Assembly (NCBI GenBank): GCA_031308135.1
Contig: JAHLJT010003656.1
Span: 68,342,984-68,406,983 of the forward strand
Source: Acheta domesticus
Taxonomy: Eukaryota > Arthropoda > Insecta > Orthoptera > Gryllidae
Length of the DNA: 64,000 bases
Direction of reading: 5' to 3'
The notes beneath the pieces were generated by a model that was not told the origin of the DNA, made no database searches, and saw only the letters and a list, made by a program, of their open reading frames with translations. Positions within the stretch are counted from its first letter, which is position 1. Every line of letters starts with the position of its first letter. A program made the translations under genes and the position numbers. Positions 1 to 12,019 of the stretch are shown here, piece by piece.

Positions 1-499
1 GCCGTGAAACAGACATGGTGACCATTTCATAATAATCAATATTCACCATTATGTAGATTTTACTCAATTCTCTAAGCTGAATATTCTCAAGCTCTCTTTG
101 CGCTCAATATTTGGAAATATTCCTCCAGCATATCAACTCCTTCGTCTAATACAAATAATCTCAGGAGAGTCAAAAAACAACCTACACGAAACGTGGCAGA
201 AGACAATATTACCCGTAATTATTTTCGAAAGTCTTCATTACTATTAGTTCAGAATATCATTCGCAGTGAATAAATTAACTTACTGACAATATAAAAAAGT
301 TAAGATTCAAACACAGAAATGTGATATTTCAAAAACATCATTGGTGTTCCATCAGAAAATCACAATTTCGTGCTGTCTCTTATATGTTTCAAACAGGCGA
401 GGCAAAACGCAGATCCACAAGTCAAGGAACAAAATTCGAGTGGAAAGGGTGAAACGATGAAAGTTTAGAAGCGGAGTGTCACTCAGAAGCACCACTCAG

Positions 500-800
500 G
501 CACCTCTTCCACACGTGCAGCAAACGCAATGAGAGGCAGAAGCGAAAGCGCGCCCGGCGCACCGCACTGCCGCGTTGCGCCCGCGTCGACGCAGCGTGTG
601 TAACGTCGGTGTCCCCGAGCGCACATCTGCTTTCTGCTACCGCCGCCACATGTTTTCTCGAGGATTGTAGGTTTTGGAGCGTGTGCGCGGAGAGCGCTGA
701 CGTCACGCCGCCTCCCACGACTTCCGCGGCGACGACTCAACAACATCGTTTGGATCACGACCGCTTCTGTTTTAGTCGCCGTAGGCCACGCAGCACCACC
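500..800. promoter_or_regulatory. GC-rich island
   Basis: CpG-dense stretch in AT-rich surroundings, with a TGACGTCA core (CRE-like) at about 698. No exon with clear splice sites seen. Confidence 0.45.
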
Positions 801-1559
801 TTCAAAATGATTCTCAAATTATCTCTTTTTTCAATATTCTCAAAGCAGTAGCTAAATGCGAATGGCACAATTTTAATACTATATTATTATGAAAAGATGA
901 AACGATTATAATTTCAACATGCGTTCGGAATAAAATTTACACAATTAGTTACAGAATATGTTCGAAATAAGAAAAAGGGCACAATTATAAACAGTGTAGT
1001 TTCCTAGCATTCAACGGCAATAGGTATATTTACTAAACCCCGTCACCAGCAAATCATGTAAACTATGTATATCATACAAAGCTGGGAGACTATATTCCAG
1101 TCTAATGTGCAGTAGGATTCATTTATGTGCATTTTACAATAAATGGGAAGATGGAGTCGAGAAAAATTACAATGTAGAGAGGAACAGACAACAAATTATG
1201 AAAAAGTATTCACCTGTTTAACTATATTCAGGTGAAAAGGTGGAGTGTATGGTCCCTCCAGTATTTTTACTTGTCGGTAGAGGCAACGGTAGGACGGTAG
1301 AGGCAATCAATCGGCTCTTAAGCTCCATGAAAGGGAGCTACTGATATTTACATACGGTAAAAAAATCAATGCACATCAAAAAATGCGCTTGGAATTTTAT
1401 TTCGAAAGAGAAGAATCAAAAAATAATCTTCCAATAATTCAACCTAAATATTAACCTACACTTATAACAGTTTTGTAACAGTCCTACTTAAGGAAAGAAA
1501 TTTTCAAGAAAAAAGTGAACACAACAGGTATTCTTCGATTAAATTACAATTTTACAGAT

Positions 1560-2210
1560 AATGGGTTTTAAAGATTGTTTCAATTGGGTCGGAGGGCAGC
1601 GCAAACCAAAACTCGATCCGAAAATCGACTAGAAGCTGGAACAAAACTAATGGTGTTAAAAGATTACGTACTTTCTCCCACGTATGTTCATGCAAAATTA
1701 CGGGAAAACGACCCAAACTTTCGAAAAATTATACGTGATCTTCTGTCAAAATCTATCTTTAAGGAACAGATTTCATTAAGGGAAAAACTCTATCTTTTAT
1801 ATTTTCACAGTCGGAACACACGGAAAAAATTTGAACTTTCGCAATTTTCGAAAAATTAGGGTTTTCAACGAACATGAGACCTGCACCATTCTCTTAAACG
1901 TCCTTCACACTACCCCACAACAAAATTTAATTAAAAATGATGGAGTGATTTTTTTTTGAAAATTTGGAAGTGTTCCAGGGGCTTCGTGTAAAGTACTCCG
2001 AAAATTAAAATATCGGTTTCAAATTCAAGGAGCCGCGACATCAGCCAGATCGATTGGGGAATATCAATTTTGGGGAAAGTCGGCTGGACGGTTTAGCCGC
2101 CAGCCTTGTTCAGAGACGGATAGACAGTCGGACAGAGGGATAGACGTTTTACTGTTAATCGAATTTTCGGTGTGAAGGACCCACAAAACAGGGATTCTGG
2201 CTAGACCACG
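1560..2210 (+). repeat. Family C dispersed repeat, copy
   Basis: Shares blocks with the 45.2-47.2 kb element: a GGGGCTTCGTGTAAAGTACT phrase, a CCAGATCGATTGGGGAATAT phrase and a terminal CCCACAAAACAGGGATTC phrase, in the same order and orientation. The 94-codon frame at 1575 is a by-product. Confidence 0.5.
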
Positions 2211-2339
2211 TGTTAGAGGATTTTTTTTCTAAATTTACCAACTGGATTTATCCACTTTTTCGTTACCCGTGCCCTGTAAGAGTTTTTCTGCCGAAAAGTC
2301 TCCGCTGTTTTCGCGCAGCATTACATAACATTCTGTGTC

Positions 2340-2530
2340 CTCCGCAGCGAGAAGGCAAAAGTCCAGGGGGAAGCCTGCTGGAACGAGCGCCGCACCGCCA
2401 TCTTCCCGCCAGCCGCTGCCAGGCGGCGCAAGTGCCTCCCGCCCCCGCGGGCAGGTGCGCCGCCGCACAGCTGGCCGGCGCTGGCAGCCGCATCAACAAT
2501 GCCACGGAACGTTGCTTTTGGAAGCGCGTC
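2340..2530. promoter_or_regulatory. GC-rich island
   Basis: Short CpG-rich stretch with CCCGCCCCCGCGGGCAGG; small frames in all registers, none convincing. Confidence 0.35.
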
Positions 2531-2741
2531 TTCTCGAAATCTTCTTCTATCTACTGGCCTACACACGGGAATTTTAGATTATCTCAAATGTCTAGGATAT
2601 TCCGCATTTGATTACGAGCATTTTACTCAGCAATTGTACATGCAAGTTCAGTGTGTTTTAAATTTAATATTTATTTTAGTAACGTTGAAATTAGGAAGAG
2701 TATAAAGATGGGTACAGATGAAACATTTAGCGTCTTAGTCA

Positions 2742-2820
2742 TCAGTGTCAAGAGGGTGTTCAGAGAGTCATCAGAGTGTCAAGAGAGTGTTCAGAGGTGT
2801 TCAGAGAGTCATCAGTGTAG
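2742..2820 (+). repeat. Short tandem repeat
   Basis: GTGTTCAGAGAGTCATCAG units are repeated with small variations and interleaved with GTGTCAAGAG over about 80 bases. Confidence 0.6.
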
Positions 2821-2999
2821 AGATCTTTTTAGGGAATCACGATCTGTTTCTATTGGTGATATTGGTTTGCTAGACAAAATGCAGTGTTCGGGTAGGATGG
2901 CAGAAGAGAGTTAAATTATGGGAACATGTTTATTAAGTAGTGTGTAATAACAGAGATTTGAAGTTAACTGTGTACGTGACTACCAGGAGGAAACAGGGT

Positions 3000-4160
3000 A
3001 CACCAAGGAATCTGAGGAGGCATTTGTTCTGAAATATTTGAATTCTGTGAATATTGCTACGTGCATACAGGCTTGGCATGTACACGATACTGTGAATTAA
3101 TAAAGAAGTAGTTTGGTTTCCATTTTTAAGAAAGATAACGGGTTAAAGAGTGTGTGTAAAATGTGATATAAATGTGCACAAGGACAATTGCTGCGCGCAC
3201 AAAAATAAATTCGTAAAAGAAAAATTGTAATTCTGCGAATAAGGAACCTAAAGAGGGACACCTCAAACATTTTCTTTGATGAATTTCTCCATTAAAGTTA
3301 AATAGTTAAAAGGGTACTATTCGGACATCGCGCGGCTTCATTATAAACGTTCATGGTAAAAGCTAGCAGAAAATCTTTAATAAAACGCAGATCATTATTT
3401 TGTTTCCATTCCTACATGTCACATCTTATTGAAATATTTAGTTGGGCCGAACAGTTTCTTGGATATTTTAGTAAATTATCTGTCTTCAATGCAGTGTGCG
3501 TGCGCCTGTGCACATGTTGCGGCGGGCGGCCCGAGTAGACGACGGAGTCGCGATGCGAACGGGCGTGGAAAGAGGGGAGGTGAAACAAGACCGTAAGTAT
3601 TTACTGAAGCTTCAAAGAGTTTTCAATCGCATACCGATCACTCTGAGTGCATGAGTATGGCCGCAGCGGCCTCGATATGGCAGCAAACTGTTCATGGCCG
3701 CTCCTACAGCTGAAAACGTCATTAAAACCATATCACTTCCCACCACAACCTGTACGCATTACCCTGCTTACAGGAAAACATGTAATCCATGTCCTAGACG
3801 CACCACTGACACACGTTTCATTTTTAACAATTTTTCCACTTGTGTAAAAAAATTCGAGATTGTAAAAAACCAGTACCCAACAGCATTGTTTACACATGTT
3901 TATGCACAATAAATGCATGTGAATGCACACATTATCAGACCAGTACAATAAATCCATGACTTTGCACAATTAAAATCTCGGTAAATATTATAACTTTTTA
4001 TCAAACACCCTCTAATAACGGGAGAGGGAGAGAAAAGCAGAAGAGTAAAGTAGAGCGATGGAGCAAGAGGTACCGATGAATGACAGAATGGTTAAGAACG
4101 TGGCATAACTGTACATTCGATATCGAATACTATTTAGTCCGGTGCAGGCACTGTAGATGC
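3000..4160. other. AT-rich interval, nothing identified
   Basis: No protein family, repeat end or RNA gene recognised; only short frames. The same holds for 1-480, 850-1560 and 4350-6160, apart from the (CA)n at 5174. Confidence 0.5.
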
Positions 4161-4169
4161 GAGTTGCTT

Positions 4170-4345
4170 GAAAGGGTGACCCATGAGCGGCGCGGCCGTG
4201 GAGGGACGCGTGGGGCGGACAGAGACGGATGGGCGCACGCGAGGCGCGTTGGGCAACGGCGAGCGGGCGGAGGACGCACGGCCGCTCCGCGCTCGGATGA
4301 GCACAAGGGGACGGCGAGGCCTTCCCCCGCATCAGCGAAGACGAG
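4170..4345. promoter_or_regulatory. GC-rich island
   Basis: CpG-dense; overlapping ~100-codon frames on both strands are Arg/Gly/Ala-rich and not credible as genes. Confidence 0.4.
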
Positions 4346-5172
4346 GCAAATGTTTCAACTTAATATTCTACTTATTAAAACGTTTATTGTTTTTTTCTGA
4401 ATACACACGGTACATCATCAGGAACGAACAAATCCACTCAAACTTGGGAGAGGGCGTCTCTGAGTGGCAAATGTCTTATCTGCGTTGCTCTCCTTCCTTG
4501 TGATAACTTCTACTACTGTAGTCTGTATGTACTTTTGGCTCAATTGTTATAGTATGACGGTTCAGAATAAATGTAAAAATAGTAGAACGTAGTATGACTT
4601 AATTTCAATCTCAAAGTACGTCGATTACTTTCTTAAGTTCTTTTAAAATTCAATTCTTTTCCCGATCCCCTGGAACGTATCAGTACGCCATTGGCCTCTG
4701 GATACGAAACTGTAGTAGAGATCAACACTTGAAATATCGAAGGACCCAAAAGTAAAGGCCTCGAACAAACAGCACGAAAAGGGACCTTTCTATAGAGGAG
4801 TGCTGGAAAACGAGCTGATTATTACAAACTTAGCCATCTAAATGTTTCTCCAAGATTTAATAAAACAGAAATTATAAATTAAATACCTCGCTCATCCATC
4901 GCTCTCACCAACCATACGCAGATGCCAGGGAAAACGAAAAAGCCCGATCATTTTTTTCATCGCTTTATACGCAACTTTCGACTGTACTCCCATGGTTGTA
5001 ATCCCCCATCCACTTGAAGACCGGAGGCCCCTTACGATCGGGAATACACGGAGACAAAGATAAGCTCGAGGGAGGAAAGTCCTTCTGAATTGCTGATCTA
5101 GGTTTCCCGAACAGGAGGGAACGAGAAGAGGACAATGGGCCCTGACAGGCCCACCCCACCACCACCATCGTA

Positions 5173-5173
<1 letters not shown>

Positions 5174-5203
<30 letters not shown>
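5174..5203. repeat. (CA)n microsatellite
   Basis: About 15 CA units, uninterrupted. Confidence 0.9.
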
Positions 5204-5204
<1 letters not shown>

Positions 5205-6169
5205 CTACAAAAGTGAAAATGGACGGGGGATGATCATGGACAGATATCCGTACTTAGAAGTATACTAGTCGTACATTCGTGAAAGAGAACACGCTCCCAG
5301 TTCATAAACAAAAAGAATGAATCCCAAGTCTGATTATTACTTTTAGATTAGTGTTATATACAGGACTAATTATGTGTCGATAAACTTTGCACTTTTAATA
5401 TCTCGTAAGACGGCAAAGTATCACGTGTAATCAATACTGCGATACGGTCGTATAAATACGCAAAGATCCCAGCACAGCCTTCTCAGTTTCCTAGCGTAAG
5501 GCCGCCAATCTATCTCGAACAAGATAAAGCGGCTGTAAACAGCTGGATGAATATCCTTTAATTGCGCCAAGCGCCCTCCTCTCCCGAGATCACAAATGAG
5601 ACGAGCTTCATTGATTTCGCAAAGCGCCGGAGCGTGGTACGTCGATTCAAAGGGTCATGAACATGCTCTAATGTAGGTCATCGGGGTAAAATGCACTTCG
5701 CGGTGGCAAAGGTCAACAAGATAACAGACAGTTCCGACCCCTGCTAGGATAGAAAAGGAAAAAGCTAGAGGAAAAATTGGTCAACGACTACAACGTTCCA
5801 CATGAGACAAAAAAGTTGCGAATTTGAAGCACTGAACTTCGATTGGGCACATAAAATCATTCTCTTAGTAAATACACAATTGAAGTAATTCGCATAGAAA
5901 TGTACTTTGATGTTACATAAACTTAAGTTCAAAAAACGATAAATTATTTACACCTACGTATATTATAATTATCATAAACCATTCTCTGTTGAATGACCCA
6001 TCAAAGGCAAGGGCTTTAAAATACGAATACAATCAGGTTAAGGTTATGACGATAAAAACGTTCTTGCGTTGGATAATGCATTCGCGGTTTAGTTGAAAAG
6101 TGAGTCTAGACCGAAGTCCGCTCCTCCACCGTGGAAGGCGGACTTGAGATTATCACGAAGATGATCCCG

Positions 6170-6440
6170 GAGGAAAGCGACGGTAACGGCGGCGCCGTTT
6201 TACGGGCGAGGGCGAAAAGGGAAAACGCGGCGATGACCCACAGAGATAGGGCCCCGCGCCGCGCCGCGCCGCGCCGCGCCGCGCCGCGCCGCGTGGGCGC
6301 GGTTGGCGAGTGCGCGTGACGGACGGGGCGCCGGCGCCGGCCGACGGACGGACGGACGGACGAGCCGCGCGCCCACCCACGCGCAAGAGGCGCTCGACGC
6401 CTCACCGCCCCCTTTCGCTCGCGTCGCGCTTCTGCATCTT
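6170..6440. promoter_or_regulatory. GC-rich island with GCGCC and GACG repeats
   Basis: Seven perfect GCGCC pentamers (6256-6290) and a GACG run (6343-6361) lie within a CpG-dense island. Frames reading Arg-Ala-Ala-Pro repeats come from the pentamer. Confidence 0.6.
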
Positions 6441-6449
6441 CCGCGCGTA

Positions 6450-7970
6450 TTTTCGCCAATCTGCGCTCTCTCATCTGTTCGTTGGGTCTTGCAATTTTAC
6501 GCGTGCATTCTTTACTGGAAGTTTATTCTTTAAATATATCGTTGTAAACTATCTATTGGATTTTCAAAATAATATAATAATGACGATTTCAAATGTATTA
6601 AAGTAAAAAAGTTTATTAAAATATTTCCCTTAAAATGGAACTATACGAATTTCACTGAAGCACTATACAATAACGACGTTTCCAATATTTTTTTTATGTC
6701 ATCGCTAGGACGTACATTTATGAACGTTTTTTATATAAACGTATGTACATTCAAGCTCCTGAGAATGTCAATAAACAATTATCGAAACGTCATTATTGTA
6801 GTGTTTCAGTGAAATTCGTATAATTCTGGTTTTAAACGAAATATGTTAATATAACCCTTTTTTTCGTATGCCAACATCATAAGCGACCTTTTTTGTTACA
6901 ATACGTTCATAATCGGGCATTTTAGGGCACAAATGACGACGTATTGGCATTTTACGGCATGAATGATTACGCCATCACACGTTCAGCCATTCGCAGCGAG
7001 AGAATCGTGGGATGTAATGGTAAACTGAACGGCCGACCACCATTTTCTCGCACAGATGTCACCTACCCGAGACGTCACGAGAAAGGTGTTTCGCAAAATT
7101 AAGTTTGATTCTCTTATACATTTATAATGCTCTTATACAAAGGCCTGTGCAACTCGTTTATAACGTTACTTTATTGAATTCGTACAAACTTGAAAACTCG
7201 CTCCTTACGTCACTCGTTTTCTCATATACTCATGCAATAAGCGTGACATTATAAACTAATTGCGTAAAGCACTACTACTGTCTTTAATAAATTTGAAACA
7301 TTATTATATTTTATTACGTTTATTCTTCCCGTTCATTCCGTCATTAATACAAATATAGAATAAATAACTTCACAAAGAACAGTCGAAAAGTTTTTCAATA
7401 AGAACGCCTGTAGTCTGCAGTTCAGATACATTTCAAATTTTTAAAAGAGAAGTTAAATACAACACAAATCAAACATTTCATACAAATTTGACGGCAATAT
7501 TTACTTCCCCAAATTCCCATAAAGCTCAATCACTAACACGCTAACGACAAAACTTTTCAAATTTTCCTCCTGAAAGGAAAGTCTGACCGTGGGAGGAGCA
7601 AACTACCTCAGACGAGGTCGCACCGATCGATGCCTAATCGAATTAGTCAGCGACGACGATTATATTTTGTCAATCGCTCGTCGCTCCATCCTACCTACAG
7701 GTCGACGAAAGGTCGCTACTCCCTCTCGTATCTCCCTCAATCAATACTTCCCGTCCTGCGATAGTGCAAGCCACAACGCCCCTCTACCGAGGGAGGGGCA
7801 CACCGCATCCCATGATCTCACGGAGGGAACTCCAGGCATCCTAAGGCAGCAGAGGAGGGGCCCGGAGATACCAGCGGACAGGGAAAAGCATGCAAAGCGA
7901 GAAGCGGGCCGGGCGAGGGCAGAGGCTACTCGGTTACGACACGACGAAAAATTTTCCCGCGCGGGCGACA
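6450..7970. other. AT-rich interval, nothing identified
   Basis: Contains internal echoes such as GACGTA / TATTGGCATTTTACGGCAT near 6940 but no recognisable gene. The 129-codon frame at 7589 has no family resemblance. 8180-9620 is likewise empty of recognisable features. Confidence 0.4.
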
Positions 7971-7979
7971 TATTTTAGC

Positions 7980-8180
7980 TGTGCTGTCACGTGTAAACAC
8001 ACTTGAGCAGCGCGCGGCGGCTGAGGGGGTGGAGGGGAGAGGAGGGCAGCTGCGTGAGGCGGCGCGTGACGTCACGCGCAGGTGTGGCGGTGACGTCAAC
8101 GCCCGCGCCGGCCGGCACCGTACGCACGCACGCACTCGCCCTTCTCTCCTCGGCCCCACCCCTTGCAGCGCCCTTCCTCA
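7980..8180. promoter_or_regulatory. GC-rich island with paired TGACGTCA sites
   Basis: CpG-dense, with two CRE-like cores (GTGACGTCAC near 8067 and TGACGTCAA near 8091) about 24 bases apart. A CTGAGGGGGTGGAGGGGAGA purine tract precedes them. No exon identified. Confidence 0.5.
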
Positions 8181-9892
8181 ACGTGGAGTACTACGGCAGA
8201 CCACACAATTACTGTACTTAGAGAGTGTATGCATTCTAAATTTTTTCCGAAGCGAATGCTAAACGACTCTCGAATTTTGCATATTTTATAAGAGTACAAA
8301 TCAAATAACAGGAATCAACCCTGCGGATCAAGTCATTAAATGACAACAGAAGCTTAGTTGATAAGATTCCATGTGTTGTTGAAAGGGAATACATGTCGCA
8401 AAACTAATAAAACGTAATGCTGCTTTGAAAACGATATAAAGGTTGAAAACCGGTGTACGGCTTGGGCAAGATAGAAGCCAATTCTGGACTATTTTATAAA
8501 AGATAATTTGTATAATCATGCAATAAGTCATCGCTATAAAGCGGGGTTGTGCTTAACAGAACCATTACTTCAACCCATATGGTCAAGAGTAACTGAAAAT
8601 TGAATGTTGAAGGTGAACAAAATTGATAAACATGTCCCAAACAACTTACAAGGAAGGATAAATCGAAATTGTCTTTGAAATTATCAATGCTTTCCCACAA
8701 TTCATTTACTCGGAGAACAGCCATAATATATTATCAAAGGTAGTATCTCTTTAACTAGGATTTAAAACAAGGACACATTAATTCATAGTTTCCTCATTCG
8801 AGCTTTAATCTAAGGGAAATATAATCATACATAGTGACAAAATGGGAGTCAATTCAGATTGCAATCCGAGGCAACACCGTAAATTCCCTCTTCTACCAAA
8901 TATAGTTTTTTCCAAACACTCAAAAGTGAACTTAAATACAATACGTAGCACATGGGCACACGAGAGGATCGTGTATGGATGGGAACCGCAGCACCTAGCT
9001 CCCTTCATATCATGCGCCATTATGCCTCACCTTTTGTGGTGATTCACGGAAGCGTACAATCTGCTCACTTCGAGAGCCTTCGCTTTTCACGAGGTTGCGG
9101 GTTCTTAAACAGCCTTTGACACGCTACGCTGAACAACCTCTGCGTCATCTTTCTTTGAACGCGAAGGGATCCCTTGCCACTCGCTGATGTAATTGTCTGA
9201 ACAGTCGCTTTTATGTTACCCTCATCACAAAATTCGAAAATTCTGCCCGAAAGAATACTTGCACAACAGGAAAAACCGTTTACTTCTCTTAACGAACTGC
9301 ACATATAAAATAGACAGCATAAATTGGCTCAAACTGGAGATAAATTAATTACACAGCTTATTAAAGACGAGCCATTAGGGTTATTTTAAATGTATAACCG
9401 AGAAACCATTGAAGTTCATTATCAGACTGGAACAAATTAACTAAACGCGTCTCCATACAATAGTTTTTTTTAACACTAATGACTTTTCCTCTCACATTTC
9501 TCCCTGTATAACAGAAGGTATATCTGTTCCTTTTGGGTCCTAGGCGAATAAAATTGCCCCTTGTCTTGTCAAAAGAAGAGCTTGGAGTAGGGACTTGAAA
9601 ATCAAAGATGCCCTGGATCACTCGATATTAACCCTAGAATGCTCCCGGGGTGACGCGTCACCCAGACGTTTGGTTTTTCTTTTGTATTTTCGTTGCGCAC
9701 GCACGCAGATGGCTAGGAACTCACCTATACTTACAACTGTGATTGTTGTTCTCGTGCCTCTGTGGGGCGAAGCCCGTACTTGTATCTGTCAGTTGTTTGG
9801 AGCAGTTTGGGGTGACAGGACACCTCAGGGAGCGGTATTGCATATTGATTTTGTATAAAGCTACAGTGATAGCATGGCTGGGTCTCGTAACG

Positions 9893-10187
9893 AATGAACG
9901 TTTTAGAGGCATCGTAAATTAAATTTTGAATAAAGATGATCTTTTGTATGACAGTGACGGAAATTATGATGATGAATATGATAGCGTAGAGGTTGGTGAC
10001 GATTGTGTAACACAGCAAAGTGCATCAGAAGATGACCGTGATCCCACTACACCTGTGCCTGTGATCAAATGTAAGAATGGTCGTATGTGGTCTTGTAAAC
10101 CCACCGCCATCCACCAGAACACTTTCTCGTAATACTGTTTTGAGAATTCCTGGAGCAAAGGGAGCAGTAAAGAATGTGAAGGCTATA
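9893..10187 (+). pseudogene. piggyBac transposase, N-terminal remnant
   Basis: Pieces in two frames: an acidic N-terminus (LLYDSDGNYDDEYDSVEVGD) typical of piggyBac transposases, then after a frameshift near 10090 PPPSTRTLSRNTVLRIPGAK, matching the W..PPP..TR...N.V...PGVKG block just before the catalytic core. The rest of the protein is missing: the coding part is interrupted at 10188 by another transposon, and the DDD core is not seen beyond it. Non-functional. Confidence 0.75.
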
Positions 10188-11030
10188 TTACTCGTTCACT
10201 TTACATTTGCAGACGGAGCGCTGCGATCTGTTTACATGAGGTCACAGCCGACTGAATGAGAAACGCGCGTCTGCAGTAGATACTGACCGTTTAATATGAT
10301 ATGGATGGCGGTGAGCAGCACACACAACCCCGGCGGGGCAAGAACAACCATTAAGCAGTAGATAAGCGCAAAGAGGAAATAAAAATATTGTACGTGAATG
10401 TTGTGAATAGCGTGTGGTGTGATCTATCTTACTGTATTTTACGAGTACCTTAATCATTTAAGGGTTCGACTCCTAGCTCACTGTCAGAAAGGCATAATTC
10501 GTCAGTTTTGTCCGTAGCGCTTGTGCTTATACTCTTTGGTGCTGCCTTCGGAGACAGCTGATTCTGTTGAGCTGGAATCTCGGTCGGTTGAACTTTCACC
10601 ATCAGAAGTATCACTGTCCACATCCAAGTTTATTATTACATTTTCAACGTCTCCCTATTGCTGTCTTTGTCAGTTGTACAAGGAATGGAAGAGAAACACT
10701 GCAGACATTGTTAGAGGCAATTTTTTGTTTCATTAAATTCCAAATCAGTTCAATGGGATTGAAGTCGCAATGATATGGAGGTAGGCGTCAAACTGTAAAT
10801 CCATGCTCAGTTAATAACCTGTCTACTGTATATACTGGTTCAGATTTATGACATCTCAGTAATTTTAAAACAATCACTATTTCCCGGACTGTCTCAGCTG
10901 GCGTCGGCATTGGTCAGATGCTGATTGACATCGGGACCATTCGTGTATTCTCGGTTGTGTTCGGGCCTTCACTTTCAAAACAACATAAGTTCCTAATTCT
11001 GCCGTCTGCAAATGTAAAGTGAACGCGTAA
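10188..11030 (-). mobile_element. Tc1/mariner-like element nested in piggyBac
   Basis: Inverted termini TTACTCGTTCACTTTACATT (10188 rightwards) and the same with one change in reverse (ending 11030) continue as TGCAGACGG on both sides. The element is flanked by TA dinucleotides (10186-10187, 11031-11032), the target duplication of the IS630-Tc1-mariner superfamily. It is 843 bases and carries the C-terminal part of a transposase on the minus strand, so it is internally deleted. It lies within the piggyBac transposase remnant, so it is the younger of the two. Confidence 0.75.
10476..10877 (-). pseudogene. Tc1-like (IS630) DDE transposase, C-terminal remnant
   Basis: Minus-strand reading gives YTVDRLLTEHGFTV, an in-frame TGA, then LPPYHCDFNPIELIWNLMK, the hallmark last catalytic block of Tc1/IS630 transposases (LPPYHPDLNPIE, Glu as the third acidic residue). 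After a frame change it continues into an acidic Ser/Asp-rich tail (DVDSDTSDGESSTDRDSSS). Upstream catalytic Asp motifs are absent. Inactive. Confidence 0.75.
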
Positions 11031-11679
11031 TAAGTGAGGCTTAGGAAAAATTGTTTTTTTACACCTGACAACCTTCTTTTTTTACACATTACTCTCTATT
11101 TTTTTCCATTTTCGAATTAACTATCACTAAGTAGAAAGTTAAAGCTTCCTAAAAATAATTTACATTTCAATAATAATTAAAACCACCGCATAAGAAAATT
11201 ACATATACACGTGGGGTTACAGAATACCCCAGGGGAGCATTAATGACGTAGAAAGAAGGGAGCGTAGTCTAGGGATAAAACGAAAAATATAACGATTCTT
11301 TCATAACGGCTCCTGGTAAGGATTTATTTTCAAATGTCAATTTTTACCTTCCAACATAAGGGTGTATTCATTAAAATGTGTGTATAAATCAAGTGACAAG
11401 ATATCGACAATGTAAATCGATATTTAATTAATGAGTATTCAATAAAATGCACTTCAAGTTCACAACACCGTAATGATTAAAGATTACAATGTTAATTCAC
11501 CTAGAGACCAACATCGAACTCTAGCGATATATTTATTAGAGTCTTCAGGTTGACGGTTAATATCTTTCTTCTTTTACTTGGCTCTCCTTCAGTAGGGCAA
11601 GTATTACGCAACGTACATCCGACCATTCAATCCACTGTACTGTGGATAGACGGTACCTGACGAAATGTTTCCTTCTGGG

Positions 11680-12015
11680 TTGGAGGGGGACGGGGGCAGC
11701 TCGCAAGGAAAGGGCAGGACCGTCCCGGGTGCCCTGCAGTTGTCGGTCCTGGCGAGTTCCCTGGCGAATGACAGCGCGGGGGCGGCGTTGGCGGGCCCTC
11801 GACATGGGCGAAGGGGCGCGGGCCGAACGCATGGAGAATGGCAGGCGGGGCGCGGAGGGGGGCGCGAGATGAGGCGTGGGGCGGGGTTGTCGAGGCGGGG
11901 CGAAGCGATGCGTGTAGACGGGCGGGGCGAGGTGGAGGAAGGGGCAGGGCGGGAAGCTGGGCGTGGAGCGGGTGGGAGGGGGTTCGAGAGGGGACGCGTG
12001 ACGGAGGGCCCCTTC
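11680..12015 (+). promoter_or_regulatory. Purine-rich GC island with G-runs
   Basis: The plus strand is strongly G/A-biased, with many runs of three to five G separated by short loops (e.g. GGGCAGGGCGGG near 11941), giving quadruplex potential. It differs from the strand-balanced islands elsewhere. Confidence 0.5.
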
Positions 12016-12019
12016 CACG

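Larger units (their letters stand above)
9632..11239 (+). mobile_element. Decayed piggyBac-family element
   Basis: The left end is TTAA (9628-9631) followed by CCCTAGAATGCTCCCGGGG, the canonical piggyBac TTAA target site plus CCCTAGAA terminus. The right end is decayed: CCCCAGGGGAGCA then TTAA at 11240-11243, the left terminus in reverse with a few bases lost. Inside is a broken piggyBac transposase start (9893-10187) cut by a nested Tc1-like insertion at 10188. At 1.6 kb including the nested element it is far shorter than an intact piggyBac (about 2.4 kb) and cannot be autonomous. Confidence 0.8.

Noticed and set aside
10463..10473. Plus-strand GGTTCGACTCC, an exact B-box
   Set aside because: Lies within the transposase remnant; no tRNA fold around it.
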